In this document: positions 1-9,495 of the stretch, piece by piece | Position numbering within the stretch: position 1 is the stretch's first letter | Layout: each line of letters opens with the position of its first letter | Assembly (NCBI RefSeq): GCF_022227765.1 | Contig: NZ_JAJMLZ010000003.1 | Span: 62,001-126,000 of the forward strand | DNA: 64,000 nt | Direction of reading: 5' to 3' | DNA from: Ectothiorhodospira shaposhnikovii | Lineage (GTDB): Bacteria > Pseudomonadota > Gammaproteobacteria > Ectothiorhodospirales > Ectothiorhodospiraceae | Translations under genes and position numbers: made by a program | The notes under the pieces: model-generated | Told to the model about the DNA's origin: nothing | What the model saw: only the letters and a program-made list of their open reading frames with translations | The model's database searches: none

Positions 1-197
1 AGGCAAAGGGGTCGTGATGCCGTGAGTCAAGGATACGTTGGAGATGTTCGTTGTACGATGTAGGCATGAGAGGTTCCGTGGCTGGCGCGGCGGTGTGGCG
101 GCACTTTCCGTGGCTGCAGAAATGATGTAATAGATTCGAAACAGGGACATCGCACTATGATAAGCGGGCCATGCCGGGGGCTGAAGTACCCGATTGA
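1..197. other. Non-coding left edge, nothing assignable
   Basis: No open frame here has protein-like composition or a ribosome binding site. I see no tRNA, rRNA or clear terminator. The stretch may be the far end of the structured element that follows, or the intergenic remainder of a gene lying left of the window. Confidence 0.4.
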
Positions 198-660
198 GTC
201 AACCCTATCATGAGCAGCGTGACCGAGTCCCCCATTGACCCGGGTCCGGGAAAGTCAGCGTCAACTACCCCCGACTGAAGTCGGGGGCTTGCCTGCCTGC
301 CGCGTCGCAGGTGAAAGCAAGCCGGGTTGACCAGCCTGAGCCCGCCTGAGCAGGACGCTCGAAAGGGGCTACGTTTGCAACAGGTCGTCAAGACCCACCG
401 GCGGATGCTTCCTCAGTCTGCCGCTCTGGAAGGTTGGGATCATGCTGGCGAAAGGTAAAGCGCCGAAGGTTCCAGTCGCCGCGCCAGCGGGAGCCGGTTG
501 CAGACATTGGCGAGGGGAGATAGGGCGAAAGCCCTGCGTCACTGGTGCCCTTTACGGGGCAGAGCCTTGCGGCCCAGTGGGTGGAAGGCCCACACCTTTT
601 CCTGTGGCTGTAATACCGCAGCCGCAATTCCTCCCGCGATTGAAATCGCGGGTTTCCTTG
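198..660. mobile_element. Structured non-coding element, possible IS200/IS605-derived remnant
   Basis: Two perfect 9-bp hairpins with the same design, stem ending T-GA-A, lie at 268-287 (CCCCCGACT/AGTCGGGGG) and 633-652 (CCCGCGATT/AATCGCGGG). Between and around them are nested pairings: GTCAACCC at 198-205 with GGGTTGAC at 324-331, and GGCTTGC with GCAAGCC enclosing CCTGC/GCAGG. No transposase frame is present. Short palindromes at both ends of a few hundred bases without genes are what Y1-transposase elements of the IS200/IS605 family and their non-coding derivatives look like. That identity is inference. The alternative is a structured leader RNA for glgC, which begins 18 bases after the second hairpin. 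Confidence 0.4.
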
Positions 661-670
661 CGGAAAGATT

Positions 671-1936
671 ATGAAATCACAATCTCAACGCTTCGTCAGT
701 CGCATCACCCGAGACACCCTGGCATTGATCCTTGCCGGGGGGCGGGGGTCCCGTCTCAAGCAGCTCACCCTGTGGCGCGCCAAGCCGGCGGTACCCTTCG
801 GCGGCAAGTTCCGGATCATCGACTTTCCGCTGTCCAACTGCATCAACTCGGGTATCCGTCAGGTGGGAGTGCTCACCCAGTACAAGTCCCATTCCCTGAT
901 CCAGCACATCCAACGCGGCTGGGGGTTCCTGCGCGGGGAGTTCGGCGAGTTCGTGGAACTGCTGCCGGCCCAGCAGCGCATCGAGACTTCCTGGTATGAA
1001 GGGACGGCGGACGCAGTCTATCAGAACCTGGACATCATCCGTGACCATGACCCGGGGTACGTTCTCATCCTGGCCGGCGATCATATCTACAAGATGGACT
1101 ACGGCGACATGATCGCCTACCACGTGGAGTCCGGCGCCGACATGACCGTCGGATGCCTGGAGGTGGATCTGGAAACCGCCCGGGGGTTTGGCGTCATGGC
1201 GGTGGACGGAGACGGCCGGGTGCGTCAGTTCACGGAAAAACCGGCGCAGCCCCAGAGCATTCCCGACAAGCCGGACAAGGCGCTCGCCTCCATGGGGATC
1301 TATGTCTTCAATACCCGCTTCCTGTTCGAACAGCTGATCAAGGATGCGGATACCCCGGGCTCCAGCCATGATTTCGGCAAGGACATCATCCCCAACGTGA
1401 TCAAGTCCTATCGGGTGATGGCGTATCCCTTCCGGGACGTGCAGACCGGTTCCCAGGCCTACTGGCGTGACGTGGGGACCATCGACTCCTACTGGCAGGC
1501 CAATCTGGAGCTGATCGGCGTGACGCCGGAACTGAATCTTTACGACATGGACTGGCCCATCTGGACCTACCAGGAGCAGTTGCCGCCGGCCAAGTTCGTG
1601 TTTGACGACGATGACCGGCGCGGCATGGCAGTGGATTCCATGGTCTCCGGGGGTTGCATCATCTCCGGTGCGCTGGTGCGACATTCCTTGCTGTTCTCCA
1701 ATGTGATCGTCAACTCCTTCAGCCAGATCACCGATTCCGTGGTCCTGCCCGATGTGGAGATCGGTCGTCATTGCCGGATTCACAAGGCCGTGATCGACAA
1801 GGGTTGCCGGATTCCCGAAGGCATGGTAATCGGTGAAGATCCGGTGGAGGATGCCAAGCGCTTCCATGTCTCGGATGGCGGTGTGACCGTGGTGACGCCC
1901 GAAATGCTCGGCAACATGCCCCGCTATGCCCGCTGA
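671..1936 (+). CDS. glgC: Glucose-1-phosphate adenylyltransferase
   Basis: Makes ADP-glucose from glucose-1-phosphate and ATP, the committed step of bacterial glycogen synthesis. The 421-aa product has the expected length. The N-terminal nucleotidyl-transferase loop [15 protein letters not shown] is at about residues 17-31, followed by [15 protein letters not shown] and the [10 protein letters not shown] active-site block. The C-terminal third is a left-handed beta-helix used for allostery and assembly. The ATG follows a GGAAAG-like ribosome binding site that sits only a few bases after the hairpin of the upstream non-coding element. The next gene starts at or just before its stop codon, so the two are probably co-translated. 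Glycogen is a common storage polymer in purple bacteria. Confidence 0.93.
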   Translation: MKSQSQRFVSRITRDTLALILAGGRGSRLKQLTLWRAKPAVPFGGKFRIIDFPLSNCINSGIRQVGVLTQYKSHSLIQHIQRGWGFLRGEFGEFVELLPAQQRIETSWYEGTADAVYQNLDIIRDHDPGYVLILAGDHIYKMDYGDMIAYHVESGADMTVGCLEVDLETARGFGVMAVDGDGRVRQFTEKPAQPQSIPDKPDKALASMGIYVFNTRFLFEQLIKDADTPGSSHDFGKDIIPNVIKSYRVMAYPFRDVQTGSQAYWRDVGTIDSYWQANLELIGVTPELNLYDMDWPIWTYQEQLPPAKFVFDDDDRRGMAVDSMVSGGCIISGALVRHSLLFSNVIVNSFSQITDSVVLPDVEIGRHCRIHKAVIDKGCRIPEGMVIGEDPVEDAKRFHVSDGGVTVVTPEMLGNMPRYAR

Positions 1937-1949
1937 GTCCTCCACCCGG

Positions 1950-3674
1950 ATGAATTCTCCGGCGATCAGGCTGGTGCTGTGCTGGCACATGCATCAGCCC
2001 GAATATCGCGAGGCGGGCACCGGCCGCTACGCCCTGCCCTGGACCTATCTGCATGCCATCAAGGATTACGTGGACATGGCCGCTCACCTGGAGGCGACTC
2101 CCGGCGCCCGGGCCGTGGTCAACTTCGCCCCGGTGCTGCTGGAGCAGATCAAGGATTACGCCGATCAGGTGGCTGCCTTCCTGTCCCGGGGGGAAGCCGT
2201 TTCCGATCCGGTACTGGCCTTGCTGGGGGCGCAGTCGCCGCCCGCCGGTGTTACCGAACGCATGCAGCTGGCCGAGGCCTGCGCGCGGGCCAATCGCAAG
2301 CGTCTGATCGAGCCCCATGCGGATTATCGGATGCTTGTCGACATGCTGCCCTGGCTGCGCCAGCAACCGGATGCCGTGGCCTATCTGGCGGATCAGTATT
2401 TCTTCGATCTTGTGACTTGGTATCACTTGGTGTGGCTGGGTGAGACGGTCCGGCGCAAGGATCCCCGCATCGATTCGCTGATGAAGCAGGGGCGTGATTT
2501 CACGCCGGGACAGCGCAGGCTGTTGCTGGAAATCATTGCGGAACTGCTGGGGAATCTGATCGGTCGCTACCGGCGCCTGGCCCGGTCGGGGCAGGTGGAG
2601 CTGTCCTTCACCCCCTATGCTCACCCCATCATGCCCCTGTTGCTGGACTTGAAATCCGCACGGGAAGCGGTTCCGGAAATGAAGCTGCCCGAGGCTTCCT
2701 CCTATCCCGGAGGCGATGCCCGGGTCCGCTGGCACGTGGCGCACGGCATGCGGGTGTTCGAGTCGCATTTCGGCCTGCGCCCGGCGGGTTGCTGGCCCTC
2801 CGAGGGCAGCGTCAGCGATGCCACCCTGCGGTTACTGGCCCAGGAGGGGGTCCGGTGGGCGGCTTCCGGTGAGGGGGTGCTGTTGAATTCCCTGCGCACA
2901 TCATCCGTGAGCCCGCCGGCCGCGGATCGTACCTGGCTCTATCGTCCCTATCGTTACGATGCCGAATCCCTGGCAGTCTTTTTCCGGGATGATGCCCTGT
3001 CCGACTCCATCGGCTTTCGTTATGCCGACTGGCATGGGGATGATGCAGTGGCCGATTTCATTCACCAGTTGGAGCGGATCGCCGGTCAGCTGGCCGGCTC
3101 ACGCAGGCCACAGGACCCACCGCCGGTGGTATCCGTCATACTCGATGGCGAAAATGCCTGGGAATACTATCCCAACAATGGTTTCTATTTTCTCTCCGCC
3201 CTGTATCCCAAACTGGTGGCGCATCCGGACATCGAGCTCACGACCTTCAGTGACGTCCTGGATGACGGGCCGCCCCCGTCGGCATTGTCCCGCGTGGTGG
3301 CGGGGAGTTGGGTCTATGGTAACTTCGAAACCTGGATCGGGTCCGCGGACAAGAATCGGGGCTGGGACATGCTGGTCGACGCCAAGATCCATGTGGACCG
3401 GGTTCTGGCACAAGGCCGGTTGACGCCGGTCGAGGAAGCCGCGGTGCTGGATCAGCTGGCGGTCTGCGAGGGTTCCGACTGGTGCTGGTGGTTCGGTGAC
3501 TACAACCCTTCCTCGGCGGTGAGCTTGTTCGAGCGTCTGTATCGTCAGCACTTGAGCCACCTGTACCGTCTCATGGGGGAAACACCTCCGGCTTATCTGG
3601 CACAGTCCGTGAGCCGGGGCAGTGGCGAGCCGGTGGCGGGCGGTGTCATGCGAACCGGTCAGAAATCCGAATGA
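1950..3674 (+). CDS. Glycoside hydrolase family 57 alpha-glucan enzyme
   Basis: A GH57 (alpha-amylase/4-alpha-glucanotransferase/branching superfamily) protein of about 574 aa. Family signatures visible are the N-terminal LCWHMHQPEYR block, PSEGSVSD and WAASGEGVL in the middle, and DGENAWEYYPNNG, the region carrying the catalytic acid. No signal peptide is apparent, so it probably acts on cytoplasmic glycogen or maltodextrin. An in-frame ATG at 1926 overlaps the end of glgC; I prefer 1950 because the family normally begins a few residues before the LCWHMHQP block, but neither start has a strong ribosome binding site. Position between glgC and malQ supports a role in glycogen turnover. The exact linkage specificity cannot be read from sequence. 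Confidence 0.85.
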   Translation: MNSPAIRLVLCWHMHQPEYREAGTGRYALPWTYLHAIKDYVDMAAHLEATPGARAVVNFAPVLLEQIKDYADQVAAFLSRGEAVSDPVLALLGAQSPPAGVTERMQLAEACARANRKRLIEPHADYRMLVDMLPWLRQQPDAVAYLADQYFFDLVTWYHLVWLGETVRRKDPRIDSLMKQGRDFTPGQRRLLLEIIAELLGNLIGRYRRLARSGQVELSFTPYAHPIMPLLLDLKSAREAVPEMKLPEASSYPGGDARVRWHVAHGMRVFESHFGLRPAGCWPSEGSVSDATLRLLAQEGVRWAASGEGVLLNSLRTSSVSPPAADRTWLYRPYRYDAESLAVFFRDDALSDSIGFRYADWHGDDAVADFIHQLERIAGQLAGSRRPQDPPPVVSVILDGENAWEYYPNNGFYFLSALYPKLVAHPDIELTTFSDVLDDGPPPSALSRVVAGSWVYGNFETWIGSADKNRGWDMLVDAKIHVDRVLAQGRLTPVEEAAVLDQLAVCEGSDWCWWFGDYNPSSAVSLFERLYRQHLSHLYRLMGETPPAYLAQSVSRGSGEPVAGGVMRTGQKSE

Positions 3675-3761
3675 TGAAGGTGGTGGTTCAAGGTTCTCCC
3701 GCGTCCGGTCCATGCAGTTCGGTATCATCGGCGGGAGTCAGTCACATTGGACGGAGGCAAC

Positions 3762-5258
3762 GTGTCCGTAACCGTTCCTGAAGCCCGGTCATTTCTGGAC
3801 CGGCGCCGTGCCGGTATTCTGCTGCATCCCACCTCGCTCCCGGGCAGTGCCGCGCAAGGTGCCCTGGGACATGAGGCCCACCGCTTCATCGAGTTTCTAG
3901 AGGCCTGTGGCGCGACCGTCTGGCAGGTGCTGCCGTTGAATCAGCCCCACGCCGGTGGATCCCCGTATCAGTGCATGTCGGTACACGCCGGCCATACCGG
4001 TCTGATCTGTCTGGAAGCGCTGCGCCGACGGGGCTGGCTGGCGGAGGAAAAACCCGCCCATCGGGAACTGGGGTTGAGAAACCCCTTCGGCTGTATTGCG
4101 TTGCAGGAGGCCAGGCTGGGTTTTGAGGCCCATGCCGGTGATGATGAGCGGGCCGCCTTTGCCGCCTTCAAGTCACATCATGGGTACTGGCTGGAAGACT
4201 ACGCGCTGTATCTGGGACTCAAAGCCGAACAGGGCCAGGCCCCTTGGTGGGAATGGCCCGCACCCTTGCGTGATCGGGAGGAGGGGGCACTGGCGGCGGC
4301 CAGGCAGCGGCTTGAGTCCGTGCTGGAACAATACCGTTTTGAGCAATTCCTGTTCTACGATCAGCTGCAGGCGGTGAAGCAGCATGCCAACCGCAGGGGG
4401 ATACTCCTGTTTGGCGACATGCCCATCTTCGTGGCCAGTGACAGTGCCGATGTCTGGACCCATCGTCGCCTGTTCGATCTGGATGCCCGAGGTCTGCCCA
4501 ATACCGTGGCCGGGGTGCCTCCCGATTATTTCTCGGCCACGGGCCAGCGTTGGGGGAATCCTCACTATCACTGGCGGAACATGGAGGCCGACGGATTCCA
4601 GTGGTGGATCGAACGCATCAGTGCGGCCCTGGAGATGGTGGACCTGATCCGCATCGACCACTTCCGCGGCTTTGAGGCCTATTGGTCGATCCCCGCGGAC
4701 GAGGAAACCGCCATCAACGGTCACTGGGTGCCGGCACCGGGCAAGGCTCTGTTCGATACCTTGCGGGAACGGTTTGGCACCTTGCCGCTGGTGGCGGAGG
4801 ATCTTGGCGTGATCACCCCCGAGGTGGAGGCCCTGAGGGAACAGAACGGCCTGCCGGGAATGAAAATCCTGCAGTTTGCCTTTGAAGGCGGGTCCGCCAA
4901 TCCCTATCTGCCCCATCATCACCAGGAAAACTCGGTGGTGTATACGGGCACCCATGACAACGACACCACCCTGGGCTGGTATGCCGCCTGTGACGAGACG
5001 CTCCAGAGCCGGGTGAGGGAATATCTGGGTTTCCCCGATGAGTCCATGCCCTGGCCCCTGATACGCAGCGCACTGGCCTCGGTGTCACGCCTGGCGGTCC
5101 TGCCGATGCAGGACGTGCTGGAACTGGATGGGCATCATCGCATGAACACGCCGGGCACCCAGGAGGGTAACTGGTGCTGGCGTTTTTCCTGGGAACAGGT
5201 GCCCGACAGCCTGGCTGGACACCTTCGGCATCTCATGAGTCTCTACGGCCGGGTCTGA
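3762..5258 (+). CDS. malQ: 4-alpha-glucanotransferase (amylomaltase)
   Basis: Transfers glucan segments between maltodextrins, releasing glucose (GH77). The 498-aa product is typical in length for the short bacterial form. Visible motifs are RRAGILLHPTSLPG at the N terminus, GDMPIFVASDSADVW, LIRIDHFRGFEAYW with the nucleophile Asp, LPLVAEDLGVITPEV with the acid/base Glu, and YTGTHDNDTT. The start is GTG at 3762, chosen because a GGAGG ribosome binding site precedes it by five bases; an upstream in-frame TTG at 3747 is less likely. Its 3' end overlaps by 16 bases the 3' end of the convergent c-di-GMP gene. Third gene of the glgC-GH57-malQ group. Confidence 0.93.
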   Translation: MSVTVPEARSFLDRRRAGILLHPTSLPGSAAQGALGHEAHRFIEFLEACGATVWQVLPLNQPHAGGSPYQCMSVHAGHTGLICLEALRRRGWLAEEKPAHRELGLRNPFGCIALQEARLGFEAHAGDDERAAFAAFKSHHGYWLEDYALYLGLKAEQGQAPWWEWPAPLRDREEGALAAARQRLESVLEQYRFEQFLFYDQLQAVKQHANRRGILLFGDMPIFVASDSADVWTHRRLFDLDARGLPNTVAGVPPDYFSATGQRWGNPHYHWRNMEADGFQWWIERISAALEMVDLIRIDHFRGFEAYWSIPADEETAINGHWVPAPGKALFDTLRERFGTLPLVAEDLGVITPEVEALREQNGLPGMKILQFAFEGGSANPYLPHHHQENSVVYTGTHDNDTTLGWYAACDETLQSRVREYLGFPDESMPWPLIRSALASVSRLAVLPMQDVLELDGHHRMNTPGTQEGNWCWRFSWEQVPDSLAGHLRHLMSLYGRV

Positions 5259-8200
5259 TCCGGGGCGACGGGGAGCGGAGAACCGTCCTGGAGCAGGCTG
5301 CCGATGACATCTGCCGGCTGCGGATGGCTGAACAGGAAGCCTTGTCCCCGCGTGCAGCGATGCGCCATCAGGAAATCCCGCTGGGTCGGGGTTTCCACCC
5401 CTTCCGCCACCACCTCCAGACCCAGATTCAGGCCCAGTCCGATCATGGCATCGACGATAGCCATGGTCTGTCTGCAACGTGCGGGATCCCGTTCCAGCTC
5501 CGCAATGAAGGACTGGTCGATCTTCAGGCCGTGGACCGGCAGGTTGCTCAGGTAGCTCATGGAGGCATAGCCCGTTCCGAAATCATCCAGGGACAGGGTG
5601 AATCCGGCCGTTTTCAGCTCCGATAGGATGGCCCTGGCGTCGTCGATGGAGCGCATGGCCGTGCTTTCGGTGATTTCGAATTCCAGCAGCGCGGGGTCGA
5701 TGTCGTGTTGTGACACCGTGGCCAGGACCTCGGTCACAAGGCCTTGTTTGTAGAGTTCCTGCGTGGTCAGGTTGATGGCAACCGGTACCACGGGGATACC
5801 GGCCGCTCGCCAGCGCTGGATCTGTTCGCAGGTCTTGCGCAACACCAGTGGGCCGAGACTGAGAATGAGGCCGCTGCTTTCCGCCACCGGTATGAAACGG
5901 TGAGGGGGCAGGAGCCCCTGTTCCGGGTGAAGCCAGCGCACCAGGGCTTCAAGACTCTGGATCTGCCCGGTGGCCATGTCGACGCGCGGTTGGAAATGGA
6001 GCAGCAGTTCATCCCGTTCCAGGCCCCGGCGCAAGGCTTGTTCCAACTGAAACTGATCCTTGAGCTGCTTGTCCATGGTGGAGGTGAAGAAACAGTAGGC
6101 GCGCCCCTCGCCGTCGTTCTTGCTGCGATGCAGGGCGGCATCACCTCGACGCATCAGTTCGTCCACGGTATCGGCATCTCCCGGGAAAAGGGCGATGCCG
6201 GTGCTGGCGGTGACCACTAGAGACTGGTCCTGGATGGTCAGGGGTTGTTCCACCAGCTGCTGGATGCGTTCCGCCAGATGCAGCGCGTCCTGGGTCTGTG
6301 CCATGTGCGCCTTGAGCAACAGGAAGTGGTCCCCACCCAGTCTTGCCAGGGTGTCTTCCTTGCCAAGCAGGCCCTGGAGCCGATCGGACAGGATGCGCAA
6401 CAGTTCATCCCCCGCGGCATGTCCCAGGGAATCATTGACCCGCTTGAGGTCATCGACATCGATGGAAAAGATCGCCAGGTGATCACCGTTATGTCGGACC
6501 CTGACCATGGCCTGCTGGAGGCATTCCCGCATGACCGCCCGCTTGGGCAGGCCGGTGAGAGGATCATAATGGGCCAGGTAACTCAGCTGTTCCGACAGGG
6601 CCTTGCGGTCACTCAGGTCCTCGGACATCTTGACGAAATGAGTGATGTCTCCCTGGGTATTTTTCAGCGGGGTCAATGTCGCTTGTTCCCAGAAATGCTC
6701 CCCGGATTTCTTGCGTACGGCCAGTTCTCCGCTCCATATCCTGCCCGCGGACAGGTCATGCAGAATGCCGTCAAGATCCGGACTCATGGCCGCGTCATGG
6801 GGATGGATCAGTGCCAGGGGTTGGCCCTGAATCTCTTCTCGACTGAAACCGGTCAGTTGGCTGAAACGGGCATTGATGTATTCGATACGGGCTTCCCGGT
6901 CGGTAACCAGCACGATACTGGGACTTTGCTCCACCACCAGCGCCAGTCGCTGGATGCGGCTTTGTTGCCGCTTCTGTTCGGTGATGTCAATCAGTCCGCC
7001 GTAGAGCCGGACCGGCCCCGTGGGGTGTGATGAGGGGATGCATTCGGAGGTGGCCCTGACCCAGCGGGGCGGGCCAAGCTTGCTGCGCAGGCGCAATTCA
7101 CAGCAGGAGGCCCGGCCGGGTTCAAGCTCGAGGATTTCCCGTTTGAAGATTGCCTGATCCTCGTCCAGGACCAGGAATTCCCAGGAGCCCCGATCACGGA
7201 TATCGGCCACACTGTAACCGGTCATGGCCTGGATCGAGTCGGTCATCCAGTCGATCTGCAGTGTGCCCCGGTCATCCCTGAGGCAGGCATAGGCGATATC
7301 GCTGGTCACGGCGCAGATATGCCGATAGCGCGCTTCGCTTTCCTGAAGTTCCTTCTGGGCACGACAACGGATGATCATGCCGGCCAGATTTTCCGCGACC
7401 ATGCGCATCTGGTCGGGCTGTTCCTGCCAGTGGTGAGCCGGCAGCTGCCCGAAGCTTTCCAGCAGCAGCAGGCCCAGGATTTCACCGTCGCTGATCATGG
7501 GGACCAGACGGACCGAGCGGGCGTTGTCAGGGCTGAGCAGCTGATGTTCCCGGGCAAATTCCGGGGGTTGTCCCGGCCCCTTTTCCAGCATCAACACCTC
7601 ACGGGCTCGCATCCGGAGGGTGGTCCAGGGCAGTTGCGTGACATGCCATTGCCGGCGCAGGTCGGGTCCCGTCCCATCGCCTTCCAGGCCGGACCAGTGA
7701 TGGGTAAGTTCCAGGGCGTTGCGATCCGGGGAATATTCCAGGATACGGCAGCGCTCTGCCTGGAAAAACCGTCCGATCTGTTGCAGTGCCTGCACCATGG
7801 CCGGGTCCATGTGCTCGATGCGGGTATTGACGAACAAGGACGAGATATTGGCCAGCATGGCCTGGAAGCGCAGCTGGTGTTCCAGGGAGTCCTGGGCATT
7901 CTGCCGTTCGGTGATATCCCGGTTGATCCCCCGATAGCCCATGAATTCACCGTGGGCGTCCATCACCGGGTTGCAGACATGTTCGACCCAGCGGGTTTCG
8001 CCGCTCTTGGTCAGGATCCGGAACTGCACCGGGGCACTGTCAAGTGTCCTGTCCGTGGCGGTCTTGTGCGATTGGTACCGGGGCAGGTCATCCGGATGAA
8101 TGATCCGTTCCATGAGTTCGGGATCGTCCATGAAGTCTTCCGCGCTATACCCGGTGATACGCGCACAGGCGGGGGAGATGTAACGAAATTCCCCGTCATG

Positions 8201-8854
8201 GCCGAGCCAGAAATCCCAGTCGGGGGAGAAGGTCGCCAGGATGCGGTAGTTGTCCTCACTCTCCTGCAGACGGGCATAGGATTCCATCAATGCGTCACGC
8301 TGCTGTATGAGCGGGGTCTGGTCCACGATGCTGCAGATGAAACCCGGCTTGGCGCCATCCGGTTCCGGCAGGCGGATCAGGGCAATGTCGGCGATCAATG
8401 GGCGGCCGTCGGCCCGCCGCAGTCGAACGGCCTGGCAGTCCGAGCGTCCATCATGGCGTGCCCGCTCCAGTGCGTTTTCCAGGAAATTGCGGTGCTTTGC
8501 CTCGGATAGCTGGGTGAACAACCTGCGATTGAGGGCGAGGGTCCGGTGTGCGGCGCTGTTGGCGTCCTGCAGAAAGCCGCTCCAGTCAATCCGCAGGACC
8601 GGTAGCGGCAGTTCCTGATACAGGCGGCTGAACCGGCTCAGCGCCAGTTCGGTTGCCGTCTGGCTCTCCAGCAATGCCTCCTGCTGGATGCGCAGTTCGG
8701 CATGGTAGATGTGCAACTCCTCCAGGAGTGTCTCGACGTCCAGCTCACCCCGTTGCAGGGAGAACAGGGTGCTGTCGAAGCTGTGATCCCGCAGGATCTG
8801 CTTGGCTCTTTCACGCAGGGTGGCGGCGTTGAGCAGTGGCATCTTGGAGGCCAT
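5243..8854 (-). CDS. PAS/GAF-GGDEF-EAL cyclic-di-GMP signalling protein
   Basis: A 1203-aa cytoplasmic sensor. Order: coiled N terminus; PAS at roughly residues 85-190; PAS at 200-320; GAF-like at 335-490; PAS at 505-630; PAS at 640-760; GGDEF at 765-930; EAL at 945-1195. No membrane segment is apparent. The GGDEF signature reads GGDHF, so diguanylate cyclase activity is doubtful. The EAL domain keeps EALVRW, the DDFGTGYASM loop, LKIDQSFI and EVVAEGVET, so c-di-GMP phosphodiesterase activity is likely, perhaps GTP- or PAS-regulated. It lies between the glycogen genes and the photosynthesis operon, whose last gene (bchJ) ends only about 20 bases upstream. Read-through from the photosynthesis operon is possible but not shown. 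Confidence 0.9.
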   Translation of the reverse strand: MASKMPLLNAATLRERAKQILRDHSFDSTLFSLQRGELDVETLLEELHIYHAELRIQQEALLESQTATELALSRFSRLYQELPLPVLRIDWSGFLQDANSAAHRTLALNRRLFTQLSEAKHRNFLENALERARHDGRSDCQAVRLRRADGRPLIADIALIRLPEPDGAKPGFICSIVDQTPLIQQRDALMESYARLQESEDNYRILATFSPDWDFWLGHDGEFRYISPACARITGYSAEDFMDDPELMERIIHPDDLPRYQSHKTATDRTLDSAPVQFRILTKSGETRWVEHVCNPVMDAHGEFMGYRGINRDITERQNAQDSLEHQLRFQAMLANISSLFVNTRIEHMDPAMVQALQQIGRFFQAERCRILEYSPDRNALELTHHWSGLEGDGTGPDLRRQWHVTQLPWTTLRMRAREVLMLEKGPGQPPEFAREHQLLSPDNARSVRLVPMISDGEILGLLLLESFGQLPAHHWQEQPDQMRMVAENLAGMIIRCRAQKELQESEARYRHICAVTSDIAYACLRDDRGTLQIDWMTDSIQAMTGYSVADIRDRGSWEFLVLDEDQAIFKREILELEPGRASCCELRLRSKLGPPRWVRATSECIPSSHPTGPVRLYGGLIDITEQKRQQSRIQRLALVVEQSPSIVLVTDREARIEYINARFSQLTGFSREEIQGQPLALIHPHDAAMSPDLDGILHDLSAGRIWSGELAVRKKSGEHFWEQATLTPLKNTQGDITHFVKMSEDLSDRKALSEQLSYLAHYDPLTGLPKRAVMRECLQQAMVRVRHNGDHLAIFSIDVDDLKRVNDSLGHAAGDELLRILSDRLQGLLGKEDTLARLGGDHFLLLKAHMAQTQDALHLAERIQQLVEQPLTIQDQSLVVTASTGIALFPGDADTVDELMRRGDAALHRSKNDGEGRAYCFFTSTMDKQLKDQFQLEQALRRGLERDELLLHFQPRVDMATGQIQSLEALVRWLHPEQGLLPPHRFIPVAESSGLILSLGPLVLRKTCEQIQRWRAAGIPVVPVAINLTTQELYKQGLVTEVLATVSQHDIDPALLEFEITESTAMRSIDDARAILSELKTAGFTLSLDDFGTGYASMSYLSNLPVHGLKIDQSFIAELERDPARCRQTMAIVDAMIGLGLNLGLEVVAEGVETPTQRDFLMAHRCTRGQGFLFSHPQPADVIGSLLQDGSPLPVAPDQTRP

Positions 8855-8874
8855 GAGTTATCCGAAGACGACGT

Positions 8875-9480
8875 TCAAACGTCCCAGGATACGGCAAACA
8901 GACAACTCGATGCACCCGTGGCCCCGCAGGCGGTCTCCCGAACGGTAGTGTTCTTGTGGACCAGCGATCGGAATAGGTGCTCAAAGGTTGCCGCATAGTA
9001 ATCACAGACCGGCTCGTGGGCCTGGATTTCCTTGCAGATGGGGCCGCCGGTAATGCTCAGTTCCAGGCTCCGGTCACGGTTGACCTGGAAACGGCCGCTT
9101 CCGGTGAAGGTCCAGGCATTGCGTGAAATGGCGGTCAGGAGAATGCGGCTGGCGGGTCCCGCCGGCAGTAGCCGGAGCAGTGTCTGGACCGGTTTGGGAA
9201 TACGGTTGGCCAGCAGGTATTCGGCGGTCAGGCGGCCTGCCTCGCGGGAGACCGACCTCGCCTCTTCGGGAGTGAGGGTTTCCCGGACCACCCGGTGCAG
9301 GGCGGTCACGTCTTTTTCATCCACCATCTGGGTGGGCGGCTCGGACAGATAGTGCATCAGCCCGGCGGCTTCGAAGATCCGTGCGGTTACGGCCTCTCCC
9401 TGCTGGTGGGTCAATGCTTGAGCCATGCGGGTGATGGAGTTGGGACCGATGGTGCCGGGGGTATGTGCGTGCGCAGTCAT
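8875..9480 (-). CDS. bchJ: V4R-domain protein BchJ
   Basis: A 201-aa protein of the BchJ family, containing a V4R (4-vinyl-reductase type) small-molecule-binding domain. BchJ was named for a role in 8-vinyl reduction of chlorophyllide; later work points to an accessory or substrate-delivery role for Mg-protoporphyrin intermediates rather than the reductase itself. Recognisable segments are the N-terminal GPNSITRMAQAL and the C-terminal cysteine-containing V4R portion (GGPICKEIQAHEPVCDYYAA). It is the last photosynthesis gene of the minus-strand run, 15 bases after puhE, so it is probably co-transcribed with the puh genes. Confidence 0.85.
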   Translation of the reverse strand: MTAHAHTPGTIGPNSITRMAQALTHQQGEAVTARIFEAAGLMHYLSEPPTQMVDEKDVTALHRVVRETLTPEEARSVSREAGRLTAEYLLANRIPKPVQTLLRLLPAGPASRILLTAISRNAWTFTGSGRFQVNRDRSLELSITGGPICKEIQAHEPVCDYYAATFEHLFRSLVHKNTTVRETACGATGASSCLFAVSWDV

Positions 9481-9495
9481 GATGGGTGTGCAGGT

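Noticed and set aside
442-999. 185-aa plus-strand open frame before and into glgC
   Set aside because: It overlaps glgC in another frame and its first part crosses the two hairpins; the composition is not protein-like and there is no ribosome binding site.
677-1990. 437-aa minus-strand frame opposite glgC
   Set aside because: An antisense shadow caused by GC-rich codon bias; His/Gly-rich with no motif. The same holds for the long frames opposite rpsA, gyrA, hisC, serC and bchP.
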